NCBI RefSeq assembly: GCF_016405905.1
Contig: NZ_JAEFCB010000016.1
Coordinates: 62,001-126,000, forward strand
Direction of reading: 5' to 3'
DNA from: Variovorax sp. IB41
GTDB taxonomy: Bacteria > Pseudomonadota > Gammaproteobacteria > Burkholderiales > Burkholderiaceae_C
DNA: 64,000 nt
How positions within the stretch are numbered: the first letter of the stretch is position 1; each line of letters opens with the position of its first letter. Below are positions 1 through 8,200 of this stretch, piece by piece. Made by a program: the position numbers and the translations under genes. Under the pieces are notes generated by a model, which saw nothing but the letters and a program-made list of their open reading frames with translations, was not told where the DNA came from and made no database searches.

Positions 1-870
1 CGGCGGCGGCGCGCGGCCGCACACGGCCACGTGCATCACGGCCGCGAGCGCGTAGACGTCGGTCCAGGCGCCCTGCGACATGTCGGGCATCTCGGCGTAT
101 TGCTCGATGGGCGCATAGCCGGGTTTGAGGATGACGGTGATCGCCTGCGTCTTGTCGGTGATCACGCGGCGCGCGGCGCCGAAGTCGAGCACCACCGGTC
201 GGCCCGAGCCTTCGAGCAGGATGATGTTGTCGGGCGCGATGTCGCGGTGGTAGCAGTTGGCGTTGTGCATCACGCCCAATGCCTGGGTCACGCCGTCCAT
301 GATGCGGATGAGCCATGACTCGTCGACGCCCGCGGGGATGGCGACCAACGCTTCCCTGAGCGTGTCGCCCCGGTAGAAGGGCATCACCATGTACGTGGTG
401 CCGCGCTCCTGCCAGAACCTGTAGACCTTCAGGAGCGAGGGGTGGTCGAACTGGGCGAGGAGGCGCGCTTCGTTGATGAAGCTGCGCATGCCCAGGTCGA
501 AGGTTTCGCGGTGGCGCTCCGAGAGGGGGACGACGGTGCCGTCGTTCTGCCTTGTCGAGAGAGACGTTGGCAGGTACTCCTTGACGGCCACGACGCGTTC
601 CAGGTCGTGGTCCCAGGCTTCGTAGACGACGCCGAAGCCGCCCTGGCCGATGACGCGGGTGATCTCGAATTCTGCGAGGCGGCTGCCTACGGGGAGGAGG
701 CCGGCTTCGTGCGTGCTCGATGCCGGGTTGGTGACGGGGACGTTCGACAGGCTTGTCACGCCGGCGCTGATGACGGTTGCGGCGGTGTCGCCGCCAGTCA
801 CCGGCTGCGGAGCCTGGCGGGAGACGACTCTTGTGCGGTCGTCTTCCGGTGGGGGGGCGTTGTCAGTCAT
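1..870 (-). CDS. Ser/Thr protein kinase, T6SS-linked (C-terminus cut by window edge)
   Basis: This is the N-terminal 290 residues of a Hanks-type Ser/Thr kinase; the reading frame is still open at base 1. A proline/threonine-rich leader of about 65 residues precedes the catalytic fold. The glycine-rich loop GQGGFG lies at 75-80, the ATP-binding lysine is K97, the catalytic loop HRDIAPDN starts at H208, and DFG is at 229-231, so it should be catalytically active. The ATG at 870 has AGGAG seven bases upstream. It follows tagF by 81 bp on the same strand, as in T6SS clusters that carry a PpkA/PknB-type kinase controlling firing through phosphorylation. That role is inferred from context. No membrane segment is visible in the part present. 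Confidence 0.9.
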   Translation of the reverse strand, partial: MTDNAPPPEDDRTRVVSRQAPQPVTGGDTAATVISAGVTSLSNVPVTNPASSTHEAGLLPVGSRLAEFEITRVIGQGGFGVVYEAWDHDLERVVAVKEYLPTSLSTRQNDGTVVPLSERHRETFDLGMRSFINEARLLAQFDHPSLLKVYRFWQERGTTYMVMPFYRGDTLREALVAIPAGVDESWLIRIMDGVTQALGVMHNANCYHRDIAPDNIILLEGSGRPVVLDFGAARRVITDKTQAITVILKPGYAPIEQYAEMPDMSQGAWTDVYALAAVMHVAVCGRAPPP

Positions 871-951
871 CGACCTGCTCCTGCGAGGTGAACGACTTTT
901 TGAATTTGCTTTCCGAGGCCGGGTCTCGGGAAAGAAAAGAAAGCAAGGCCT

Positions 952-1587
952 TCATTCCCCACCCCCAAGAAACAAAGCCTCGAACTGCGCATCCCGAGGC
1001 AACCCGGTAGCCAACATCCGAACCCCGCCCTCAACAGCCGGATCACCCAGCCACAACGAAGCCCCCGCCGCAGGCATCTCCAGCGACTCGACACCAACGA
1101 CACCCTCACCGGCAGCGGCCACGAACAGCCGCCCCAGAACCGCATCGAACCTGAGCGCATCCAGATCCCCATCCAGCCCTTCAAGCGCAGCCTGAATCCC
1201 CAATGCCCACCAGTGCAGCGCCGCACCCAGCGCCTCCCCCTGGAGCACATCCGAAACATCCCCCAGCTCGACAGCAAGAGTGAACGGAAAGTACCGCCCC
1301 ACGCCATCGACGGAAGGCATCAACACCCCGATCCATGCGCGCTCGCCGGCCACCTGCGGCCCGAGCGCAAAGCACCAGATCGGCGCCTCGAGGTAGTAGG
1401 TGGTCCAGTCCGCATGCCGATCCCGCAGCCGCGCAAGTCCGCGCTGCAGCCACTGGTCCCACACCGCGCGAAACGACTCCGGCAACCGCCGATGCGCAAA
1501 GTCCCCCATCCCCGGCAACTTGCCGAACCATCCCGGCAACTCGGCCGAAGCGAAGAGAGAAGAAGGAGAAGAGGCAGCCAGGCTCAC
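952..1587 (-). CDS. tagF: Type VI secretion-associated protein TagF (ImpM family)
   Basis: A 211-residue TagF/ImpM family protein, recognised by the N-terminal signature PGWFGKLPGMGDFAHRRLP and the following tryptophan-rich block (WDQWLQRGL, WCFALGP). In other species TagF acts in the cytoplasm as a post-translational repressor of T6SS assembly, and some versions are fused to the phosphatase PppA. Here it stands alone. The start is a GTG that overlaps the tssM stop by four bases (GTGA) with GGAGG just upstream, so it is translationally coupled to tssM. The Ser/Thr kinase gene follows on the same strand, which fits a phosphorylation-controlled secretion system. Confidence 0.9.
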   Translation of the reverse strand: MSLAASSPSSLFASAELPGWFGKLPGMGDFAHRRLPESFRAVWDQWLQRGLARLRDRHADWTTYYLEAPIWCFALGPQVAGERAWIGVLMPSVDGVGRYFPFTLAVELGDVSDVLQGEALGAALHWWALGIQAALEGLDGDLDALRFDAVLGRLFVAAAGEGVVGVESLEMPAAGASLWLGDPAVEGGVRMLATGLPRDAQFEALFLGGGE

Positions 1588-4500
1588 AACCCCTCCGGAC
1601 AGGAAAACTCCCGCAGCTCGCGCAAGCGGATCGGATGCTGCACGCTGTTGGTCGTCACCTCGAAGCGCGTCTTGCGCGCGCCGATCTGGAAGGTGATGAA
1701 GAACTTCTCCGGCGCATCGCCCGCTTCGAGCTGCCCGTCGTCGAGCGCACGGAACAGTGCCCACGGCCCGTCGACCGCCGAGCCGGAGCTGCCCGTGGTC
1801 GAGGGCGGGCTCACCTGGATGCGCACCTGGTTGCTGCCCTTGGGGCCGGGCCACTGCACGGCCATCGGTACCACGGGGCCGTGCGCGTACTTCACGAGCT
1901 GGCCATCGACGTCCAGGATGAACTGGGTGATGCCCGCGTCCATCTCCACCGGCTTGAAATCGAGCCGCATCGAGGGGCCGCGGCCGCCGGCGCGGAAGAA
2001 GATGTCCTTGATGCGCGCGGCGCGCTCGAACTGCGCGAGCGCCTGCGTGGTGATCGCGCCGCGCTCGGCCACGGGCTTGTAGCGCCACGGGCGCGTGCTG
2101 GTATCGACCAATGCAGCCAGGCGCTTCTGGAAGAACTCGTCCATCAGGCCGCCGGCGCCGAACATCTGGCCGAAATCCTCGGGCAGCACGTCGCGCTTGC
2201 TGGTGGGCGAGAAGGGGTAGCGGCCCGCAATCGCGCGCGTGCAGAACTCGGTGACCGGGCGCAGGTCCTGGCTCAGGTTGCCGCGCTCGGCCACCTGCGC
2301 CTGCGCGGCGCCCGACTGGCTCAGGTTCTCGACCATCGAGCGCACCGGCTCGGGCAGTCGGCCCGCGTCGGCCTTGAGCTTGCCGGCCACGTCGCCGGGC
2401 GGCGGCGAGGTGCGGCCCTTCACGGCCGTATCGACGGCGTTGAGGTACACGTACACCTCGTTGAAGAGCTTCAATGCATCGTCGATCGGCGCGGGCTGGC
2501 CGGGTGCCGCGGCGCTGACGAGGCGGCGCAGCGGCTCGAAGCGGTCGTCCACGATGCTCTCGATGCGCTTGCCGCTCGCGACCGGCTTGTTGGGGTCGCC
2601 GCCGAAGAGGTCTTCCAGGCCCTTGCGGGTGCTGGCGACGGTGGCGGTGGCCTTGCTCACTACGTCCTTGGGCTGGTCGGCAGGAATCAGGGTGGTTTCC
2701 TTCACCACGGCGCGCAGGAAGTTCGCGAGCGGCGAGCTCACGCCCGAGAGGATGCGCGCGGCCTCGATGTTCTTCTCCAGGCCCGTCGCGCGGATGAGGC
2801 GCACGTCGCCGAGCAGCGCCTCCCACTGCTTCACGTATTCGGCGAGGTAGAGGCGTCGCACGCGGTCGGTCAGCGCGCCGAGCGCGGCCACGTCGCGCAG
2901 GCGGTCGGCGGCGCCCTTGTCCTGGCCGAGCACCCACGGGTCTTCGGCGGCGAGCAGGCCGGTGAGCACCGTCACTTCGTTCTGGAAGCGCTTGTGATAA
3001 CCGTCGTAGGTGAACATGCCCGGCACGCCTTCGGTCAGCGGCTTGCCGCTGATGCGCTCGAACACGAGCGGCGCGGAAGGGCCGGCGGCTGTCGCCACGC
3101 TGAAGCCCGGAATGTCCTTGGTCGCGCGCTGGCGCTTGAGGCGGCTGAACACGCGCTGCTCCAGCGGGTAGCTCGCGAGCACGGCGCGCACGCTGCGCAC
3201 GAGGTTCTCGTCCATCTTGAGCGGCGAGCGCGGCGGGCCCTGCGCGATGAGCACATCGAGCTGGTCTTCGAGTGCCATGCGCTGGTCTTCGGGGATGCCG
3301 CGGTCGAGGTTCCGCGCCCAGTCGAGCGTGATCCAGGCCTTGAGCGCATCGGGGTCGAAGTGCTCGGGCTGGTAGAGCATCAGATAGCTCTTGAGCGCCT
3401 CGTACGTGTATTCGAGGTTGTCCTTCTGCGCGGTGCGCAGCTGGTCCTCGATGCGCTTGGCGATCTGCGGCAGGAACACGTCGTTGAGCGCGCGCTGGTG
3501 CGCCAGGCGCGCGGCGGCGTCGAGCTTGTCGCCCTGGTAGAGACCCAGCGTCATGCTCAACGGCTCGTCGCCCTGGCGGTTTTCGGGGGTCTTCCAGATG
3601 TCGCGCACGCCCTGCATCACGGGCGCCACCTCGACCAGGTTCTGCAGTTGCACCGGCAGGTTGGCCAAGGTCTTCTGCGCGGGCTCGGCGCGGGCCTCCA
3701 CCGACTTGAGGTAATTCATGTTCTGCCAGGTGCTGTAGCCCCAGCCCGCGATGAGGCCGACGGTGACCAGCGTCATCGCGGCCACGCCCGTCATGCGCAG
3801 CAGGTGGCGGCGGCGCTCCAGCTTCACGTCGGCGCCGGCCAGGCGCTGCTCGGGAAACACCACGTCGCGCAGGAGCGAGGTGAGGAAGTAGCTGCGCCCG
3901 CTCGATTTCTGCGGCGCGAGCATCGCGCGCTCGATGCCGAAGCTGCGCGAGAGGCTGCCCATCACGCGATCGATGGGACTCCCCTCCTGCGTGCCGCTGG
4001 TGAAGTACACGCCCCGCACCCACGGCGGCTGCGCGAAGCGCGAGCCCGTGAACACCTGGTCCAGCAGGTCCGACAGCAGCGAGCCGATGGAGCCGAACTG
4101 CGCGGGAAAGCCGAAGATCGCCGCGCGGCGCGTGCCGTCGGTCTCGCGCTGCATGCGCGGAATGAGGCCGTCGTTCACGCGGTTGTGCAGCAGCGCGAAC
4201 TCGCGGTGGAAGGCGGTGGAGAGGCCCTTCTCCTCGGTCTGCACGTTCTCGTCGGCCGGCAGCGTGAAGCCGAAGACCTGCGCGCGCTGCTCCTTGCCCA
4301 GGTCGTCGAAGTAGTCGGTGAAGCCGTAGAGCAAATCGCTCTTGGTGACGAGCACGTACACCGGAAGGCGCGTGGTGAGTTTCGAATCGAGCTCGAGCAG
4401 GCGCGCGCGGATCGATGCGGCCAGTTGCGTGCGCTGCTCGGGGCCCTGGCTCAACAGATCGGCCACGCTCACCGTGAGGAACACGCCGTTGAGCGGCCGG

Positions 4501-5183
4501 CGCGGGCGCGCTTTCTTCAACAGGCCGAGGAAGCCTTCCCACGCGCTCTTGTCTTCGGATTGGTGGCTGTCCTGCGTGGTGTAGCGGCCGGCGGTGTCGA
4601 TGAGCACGGCCTCGTCGGTGAACCACCAGTCGCAGTTGCGCGTGCCGCCCACGCCGCGGATCGCGCCGGGGCCGAACTTCTCGGCGAGCGGGAACGAAAG
4701 GCCCGAGTTCACGAGCGCCGTCGTCTTGCCCGCACCGGGCGCGCCGATGAACACGTACCAAGGCAGGTCATACAGGTAGCTGCCGCCCGAGATCGACATC
4801 CAGTCGCGCCAGCCGGGCTTCTTGCCGGCGGCGTGCAGGCGCATCTGCTTCAACGTGGCGACGGCTTCGCTGAAGCGCGTGTCCAGGATCTTCTGTTCGC
4901 CGTTGACCGGTGCATCGGTCTTGGCGGCCGGCGCCTTCATGAGGCCGTCGGTCAGGTGCTGGCTCGCACGGCGCGCGCGCCAGCGCCGCCACAGCATGCG
5001 CAGCACCACGATGAGCACGATGGCGCCGATGAGAATCCAGCGCGCCGTTTCGCTCTCCAGCGGCGCGAGCGAGCCGATCTTCACCAGCGGGCCGATCCAC
5101 CAGATCAGGAGGCCGATGATGAGCAGCGCGAGCAGCGTCAGCAGCAGCGGGCTGAACAGGAAGCCGAAGATTTTCTTGATCAT
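1584..5183 (-). CDS. tssM: Type VI secretion membrane complex subunit TssM (IcmF)
   Basis: A 1199-residue inner-membrane protein with full IcmF architecture. Two transmembrane segments lie at about 8-31 and 48-66, a cytoplasmic NTPase region carries Walker A GAPGAGKT at 147-154, and a third segment starts near M464 (TGVAAMTLVTVGLIAGW). A long periplasmic domain follows. TssM forms the trans-envelope complex of the T6SS together with TssL and the lipoprotein TssJ. The ATG at 5183 overlaps the tssL stop (ATGA) and the tssM stop overlaps the tagF start, giving a coupled tssL-tssM-tagF run. Walker A is intact, whereas some TssM homologues have lost it. No tssJ was seen within this window. Confidence 0.95.
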   Translation of the reverse strand: MIKKIFGFLFSPLLLTLLALLIIGLLIWWIGPLVKIGSLAPLESETARWILIGAIVLIVVLRMLWRRWRARRASQHLTDGLMKAPAAKTDAPVNGEQKILDTRFSEAVATLKQMRLHAAGKKPGWRDWMSISGGSYLYDLPWYVFIGAPGAGKTTALVNSGLSFPLAEKFGPGAIRGVGGTRNCDWWFTDEAVLIDTAGRYTTQDSHQSEDKSAWEGFLGLLKKARPRRPLNGVFLTVSVADLLSQGPEQRTQLAASIRARLLELDSKLTTRLPVYVLVTKSDLLYGFTDYFDDLGKEQRAQVFGFTLPADENVQTEEKGLSTAFHREFALLHNRVNDGLIPRMQRETDGTRRAAIFGFPAQFGSIGSLLSDLLDQVFTGSRFAQPPWVRGVYFTSGTQEGSPIDRVMGSLSRSFGIERAMLAPQKSSGRSYFLTSLLRDVVFPEQRLAGADVKLERRRHLLRMTGVAAMTLVTVGLIAGWGYSTWQNMNYLKSVEARAEPAQKTLANLPVQLQNLVEVAPVMQGVRDIWKTPENRQGDEPLSMTLGLYQGDKLDAAARLAHQRALNDVFLPQIAKRIEDQLRTAQKDNLEYTYEALKSYLMLYQPEHFDPDALKAWITLDWARNLDRGIPEDQRMALEDQLDVLIAQGPPRSPLKMDENLVRSVRAVLASYPLEQRVFSRLKRQRATKDIPGFSVATAAGPSAPLVFERISGKPLTEGVPGMFTYDGYHKRFQNEVTVLTGLLAAEDPWVLGQDKGAADRLRDVAALGALTDRVRRLYLAEYVKQWEALLGDVRLIRATGLEKNIEAARILSGVSSPLANFLRAVVKETTLIPADQPKDVVSKATATVASTRKGLEDLFGGDPNKPVASGKRIESIVDDRFEPLRRLVSAAAPGQPAPIDDALKLFNEVYVYLNAVDTAVKGRTSPPPGDVAGKLKADAGRLPEPVRSMVENLSQSGAAQAQVAERGNLSQDLRPVTEFCTRAIAGRYPFSPTSKRDVLPEDFGQMFGAGGLMDEFFQKRLAALVDTSTRPWRYKPVAERGAITTQALAQFERAARIKDIFFRAGGRGPSMRLDFKPVEMDAGITQFILDVDGQLVKYAHGPVVPMAVQWPGPKGSNQVRIQVSPPSTTGSSGSAVDGPWALFRALDDGQLEAGDAPEKFFITFQIGARKTRFEVTTNSVQHPIRLRELREFSCPEGL

Positions 5184-6544
5184 TTCGTCGCTCCTGGAAC
5201 GGGAGCAGCCGCAGCCGGTGCCGCCGGTGCGGCGGAGGCGACGCGCTCGGGCTCGGTCAGCAGCACGATGTCCACGCGGCGGTTGCGCGCGCGGTTGGAG
5301 GGCGTGTCGTTGGCGGCCACGGGCTCGGCGTCGGCCTTGCCATCGGAGCGCATGCGCGCAGGATCGACCAGCGTGGTGAGCGCGCCCTTGACCGCATCGG
5401 CGCGCGCAGCCGAGAGGTGCCAGTTCGACGGATAGCGCAGCGAGCGGATCGGCTGGTTGTCGGAGTGGCCGGTGATGAGCACGTCGCCCTTCACCTCGGC
5501 CAGCGCCTGCCCGATGCGGCGCAGCACCGGCAGCGACGCGGCCATCGGCTCGGCGCTGCCGGAGCTGAAGAACGAATCGCCGCGCAGCCGCACCACGCTG
5601 CGGTCGGCCTCGTCGGTCACGGTGACCAGGCCCTGCTTGACCTCGGGCTCGAGGAAGCGCGCGAGCCGCGGCGTCTTGGCCGGCGGCGCGGGCGGCGCGA
5701 TCTGGATGTTGGGCACGCGAAGGCCCGACACGGCCGCGTAGGTGGTGTCGGAGCGCTTGTTCAACAGGATCTGCATGCCCACCCACGCGAGCGCGAGCAG
5801 GAAAGCGAAACCTGCCGCGAACACCCACAGCGGCAGCGATTCGCGCAGGCGCACCGTGCCCGCGCCCTGGCCGCGCCAGTGCGGCGAGAGTTCGGGTTCG
5901 AGCTGCGGGCGGTCCTTGGCGATCAGGTCGGCCAGGCGCTGGCGCACCGAGTCGAGTTGCGCGCGGCCGTTGTCGACCACGCGGTAGCGGCCCTCGAAGC
6001 CGAGCGCGAGCACGCTGTAGATGAGCTCCAGCAGCTGGCGGTGCGTGGGCACGTCCTGCGCGAGCTTGGCCAGCAGCTGGAACACCTTCTCGCCGCCCCA
6101 GGTCTCGTTGTGAAATTGCACCAGCAGGCTCTGCTTGTTCCAGCCGGCCTGCACGCCCCAGGGCGTGTTGGCCACGGCCTCGTCCAGCGCGGTGCACAGC
6201 ACATAGCGCGCGGCGAGCACCGATTCGTTGCTCACGCCCGCGCGGCGCGCGCTCGCGTCGAACTGGTTCACCGCGTCGGCGGTGGAGGCGCGCAGCGCCG
6301 GCACGTTGGGCGGCTGCGCGAGGTTGCGCAGCTTGCCGATCAGCACCAGCAGCTTGCCCGCCGCCGACACCAGCGGATTGAGCAGGCCGATGTCGCCGAC
6401 CTCGGCCGCGGGCGTCGGATCGGCGCCGCCGAAGAACGGCGCGGGCGCCGCGGCCTGCGGCGTGCCGGCCGGCGTGCGCGGCTTGGGCTTGATGACCGTG
6501 CGCTCCGACTCGAAGGCGGCGAAGGGGTCGGGAGGTGTGCTCAT
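5180..6544 (-). CDS. tssL: Type VI secretion protein TssL with OmpA-like peptidoglycan-binding domain
   Basis: A 454-residue DotU/TssL protein. A proline-rich N-terminus (about 1-60) leads into the cytoplasmic DotU domain (LLVLIGKLRNL, ALDEAVANTPWG). A single transmembrane helix near 235-258 (LPLWVFAAGFAFLLALAW) is followed by a periplasmic OmpA-like domain at about 320-440 (ITGHSDNQPIRS, NWHLSAARA, NRARNRRVDIVLL). This is the 'evolved' TssL form, which anchors the membrane complex to peptidoglycan without a separate TagL. The ATG at 6544 has GAGGT upstream; an in-frame upstream extension into the palindromic repeat at 6597-6665 is unlikely to be translated. The C-terminus ends in an Ala/Pro tail and overlaps tssM by four bases. 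Confidence 0.93.
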   Translation of the reverse strand: MSTPPDPFAAFESERTVIKPKPRTPAGTPQAAAPAPFFGGADPTPAAEVGDIGLLNPLVSAAGKLLVLIGKLRNLAQPPNVPALRASTADAVNQFDASARRAGVSNESVLAARYVLCTALDEAVANTPWGVQAGWNKQSLLVQFHNETWGGEKVFQLLAKLAQDVPTHRQLLELIYSVLALGFEGRYRVVDNGRAQLDSVRQRLADLIAKDRPQLEPELSPHWRGQGAGTVRLRESLPLWVFAAGFAFLLALAWVGMQILLNKRSDTTYAAVSGLRVPNIQIAPPAPPAKTPRLARFLEPEVKQGLVTVTDEADRSVVRLRGDSFFSSGSAEPMAASLPVLRRIGQALAEVKGDVLITGHSDNQPIRSLRYPSNWHLSAARADAVKGALTTLVDPARMRSDGKADAEPVAANDTPSNRARNRRVDIVLLTEPERVASAAPAAPAAAAPVPGATK

Positions 6545-6596
6545 GGGGTTACCTCGGGCCGTCCATGCGGCAACGGCCACTTGGGCAGCAACAGAG

Positions 6597-6665
6597 CCGT
6601 TCGGGCTGAGCTTGTCGAAGCCTTGCACGCCGCGCCCAGCCCTTCGACAAGCTCAGGGCGAACGG
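6597..6665. repeat. REP-type palindrome between tssK and tssL
   Basis: Two 24-base arms (6597-6620 and 6642-6665) are inverted copies matching at 22 of 24 positions, centred on the motif GAGCTTGTCGAAG. The 21-base loop differs from that of the second copy at 15709-15768. It sits in the 142-bp gap between tssK and tssL, so it could act as an mRNA-stabilising or attenuating hairpin inside the T6SS transcript. Similar palindromes are common intergenic repeats in beta- and gamma-proteobacteria. Confidence 0.85.
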
Positions 6666-6686
6666 AGTAGGAGGTGGCTTGCGGCT

Positions 6687-8018
6687 TCATGAACGAATGG
6701 CCCAGAACGCGAGATCGAGGCCGGGGAAGTCGCCGGCAATGTGCATCGCGATGCCGCCGGATTGCTCGAGCTGGCGCCACAGGTCGCTGTTGCGCGTTTC
6801 GAGTTCGAAGTAGTTGGCGCCCGTGTGGAACGGAATCTGGCGCGGCGCGACCGGCATCGGCGTGAGCGTGACGCCCGGCAATGCGAGGTTCACGAGATCG
6901 CGGATGCGCTCGACCGGGCCGATCTTCACCTGCGTGGGGAAGCGCGCGCGCAGCGCCTCGCTGGGCATGTTGGCGTTCACTGCCAGCACGAAAGTCGCCT
7001 TGCGCTGCAACTCCACGTCCGTGACCATCGCCACGCGCACGCCGTGCTTGCGGTCGTGCAGCTCGATGCGGATGGCCGACTGCTCGAACACCATCGAGAG
7101 GCTGCGGCGCAGGTCGTCCATCACCGGACGGAAGCTCAGCGCGAGGTCGTCGTGCACATAGGGGCCGAAGCGCGCCACGCGGCGCGAATCGCGAAAGCTG
7201 GAGAGGTCGCCGGCCAGGCCGAGCGCATGTTCGAAGAAGTGCTGCGGATGCAGCATCGCGCTCTTGGCGAGGTGCGCAAAGATGGCCTCGTTGCGGTTCA
7301 CCGCCTGCAGCAGCATGAAGTCGGCGATCTCGGCCACACCGCCGGTGCCGCCCTGCGTCATGCGGCCCGCGAGCGCCTCGCCGCGCTGGCGCAGGAGCCC
7401 CAGCAGCTCGTCGAGCCAGGCGCGGATGACCGCGTGGCCGGCCACGTCGAGCAGCGGCGGCAGCATGCCGCGGTCCAGCTGCACCTGGTTGTCGGTGCGG
7501 CGCTCGACCACGCGGGCGACGCCCATGGTGGTCCAGGCGTCGGTGGCTTCGCCGGCGCGCATGAGGCGCGTGTGCAGCTGGCCCAGCTGCAGCATGGCGG
7601 TGCGCTCGCCGGCGGTGTTGGAGTCGGGCACCTCGGACTCGAGCACGCGGTGGCGCACCAGCTCTTCATAGTCTTCGGCATCGGCCTCGCGGGCTCCCGC
7701 GCGGCGCAGCGGCAGCGCGAGCACCACGGCCTCGTCGCGCATGGAAGAAGGAATGTCGATCGGTTCGGGCAGCGGATCGACCGCCGGCATGTCGAACACC
7801 GTGCCGTCGCCGAAGATGCCGACCGCGCGCACCAGCGCCAGCTTGCCCAGCGTGAGCGCCGCCTGGTCGATCTCCAGTTCGGCAAAGCCCCAGGCGTAGG
7901 GCGCGGTCGAACGCAAGAGCACATGCCTCGCATGATCGGCATGACGCTCGCTCTGCTGCAGGTGCTGAGGCTGCAACAGCATCCCCTCGCTCCAGACCAC
8001 TTTTGTTCGCCAACTCAT
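6687..8018 (-). CDS. tssK: Type VI secretion baseplate subunit TssK
   Basis: A 443-residue TssK protein beginning MSWRTKVVWSEGM, followed by LLQPQHLQQSERH, the family's conserved N-terminal shell-domain signature. TssK is a cytoplasmic trimeric adaptor that links the contractile-sheath baseplate to the TssL/TssM membrane complex. Full length for the family. The ATG at 8018 was preferred over a GTG two codons upstream because GGAG lies seven bases before the ATG, while the GTG would leave only one base of spacing. It is the first gene of the visible minus-strand T6SS run and probably starts the transcript, given the 177-bp gap to the next gene with sequence motifs at 8091-8141. Confidence 0.95.
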   Translation of the reverse strand: MSWRTKVVWSEGMLLQPQHLQQSERHADHARHVLLRSTAPYAWGFAELEIDQAALTLGKLALVRAVGIFGDGTVFDMPAVDPLPEPIDIPSSMRDEAVVLALPLRRAGAREADAEDYEELVRHRVLESEVPDSNTAGERTAMLQLGQLHTRLMRAGEATDAWTTMGVARVVERRTDNQVQLDRGMLPPLLDVAGHAVIRAWLDELLGLLRQRGEALAGRMTQGGTGGVAEIADFMLLQAVNRNEAIFAHLAKSAMLHPQHFFEHALGLAGDLSSFRDSRRVARFGPYVHDDLALSFRPVMDDLRRSLSMVFEQSAIRIELHDRKHGVRVAMVTDVELQRKATFVLAVNANMPSEALRARFPTQVKIGPVERIRDLVNLALPGVTLTPMPVAPRQIPFHTGANYFELETRNSDLWRQLEQSGGIAMHIAGDFPGLDLAFWAIRS

Positions 8019-8090
8019 CCGCACTCCGTCAACGGCAAGGGTTGCCAGAAAGAAACACGAAGTTTCCGGCGCGGCGGGCGGCGGGCAAAT

Positions 8091-8141
8091 CCGCCTAATG
8101 GCCTAGACGAAGGGGTTTGGAGCTACGGCGAAGGGACTAGG
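8091..8141 (-). promoter_or_regulatory. Putative promoter/operator region upstream of tssK
   Basis: On the plus strand the stretch carries CGCCTAATGGCCTAGACGA, then GAAGGGACTAGG about 18 bases later. A related arrangement (CGCCTATT, GTCTAGCG, AAGGACTAAG) occurs upstream of the CHAT operon at 27241-27282. The shared CTA/TAG-containing half-sites suggest one regulator controlling both, but no regulator can be named from sequence. No clear sigma-70 boxes were assigned. Confidence 0.35.
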
Positions 8142-8143
8142 CG

Positions 8144-8200
8144 CTGAGGCGCCGTCGTGCGGCCGGCGCGCCGGCGCCTTGGTGCGGCCGGTGCCTCAGC
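8144..8200 (-). terminator. GC-rich hairpin overlapping the end of the first PhnD-like gene
   Basis: CTGAGGCGCC at 8144-8153 pairs, with one mismatch, with GGTGCCTCAG ending at 8199, and a second nested palindrome (GGCCGGCGCGCCGGC) lies between. It includes the stop codon at 8196-8198. There is no U-tract, so this is at best a factor-dependent or pausing hairpin downstream of the binding-protein gene. Confidence 0.3.

Noticed and set aside
1335..5435. Long plus-strand open frame opposite tssM
   Set aside because: Composition is Arg/Ala/His-rich low complexity and it mirrors the tssM frame; tssM has full domain support and coupled neighbours.
6597..6665. REP palindrome as part of the tssL coding region
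   Set aside because: The in-frame extension above ATG 6544 lacks a ribosome site and the repeat is an intergenic element also found at 15709-15768.
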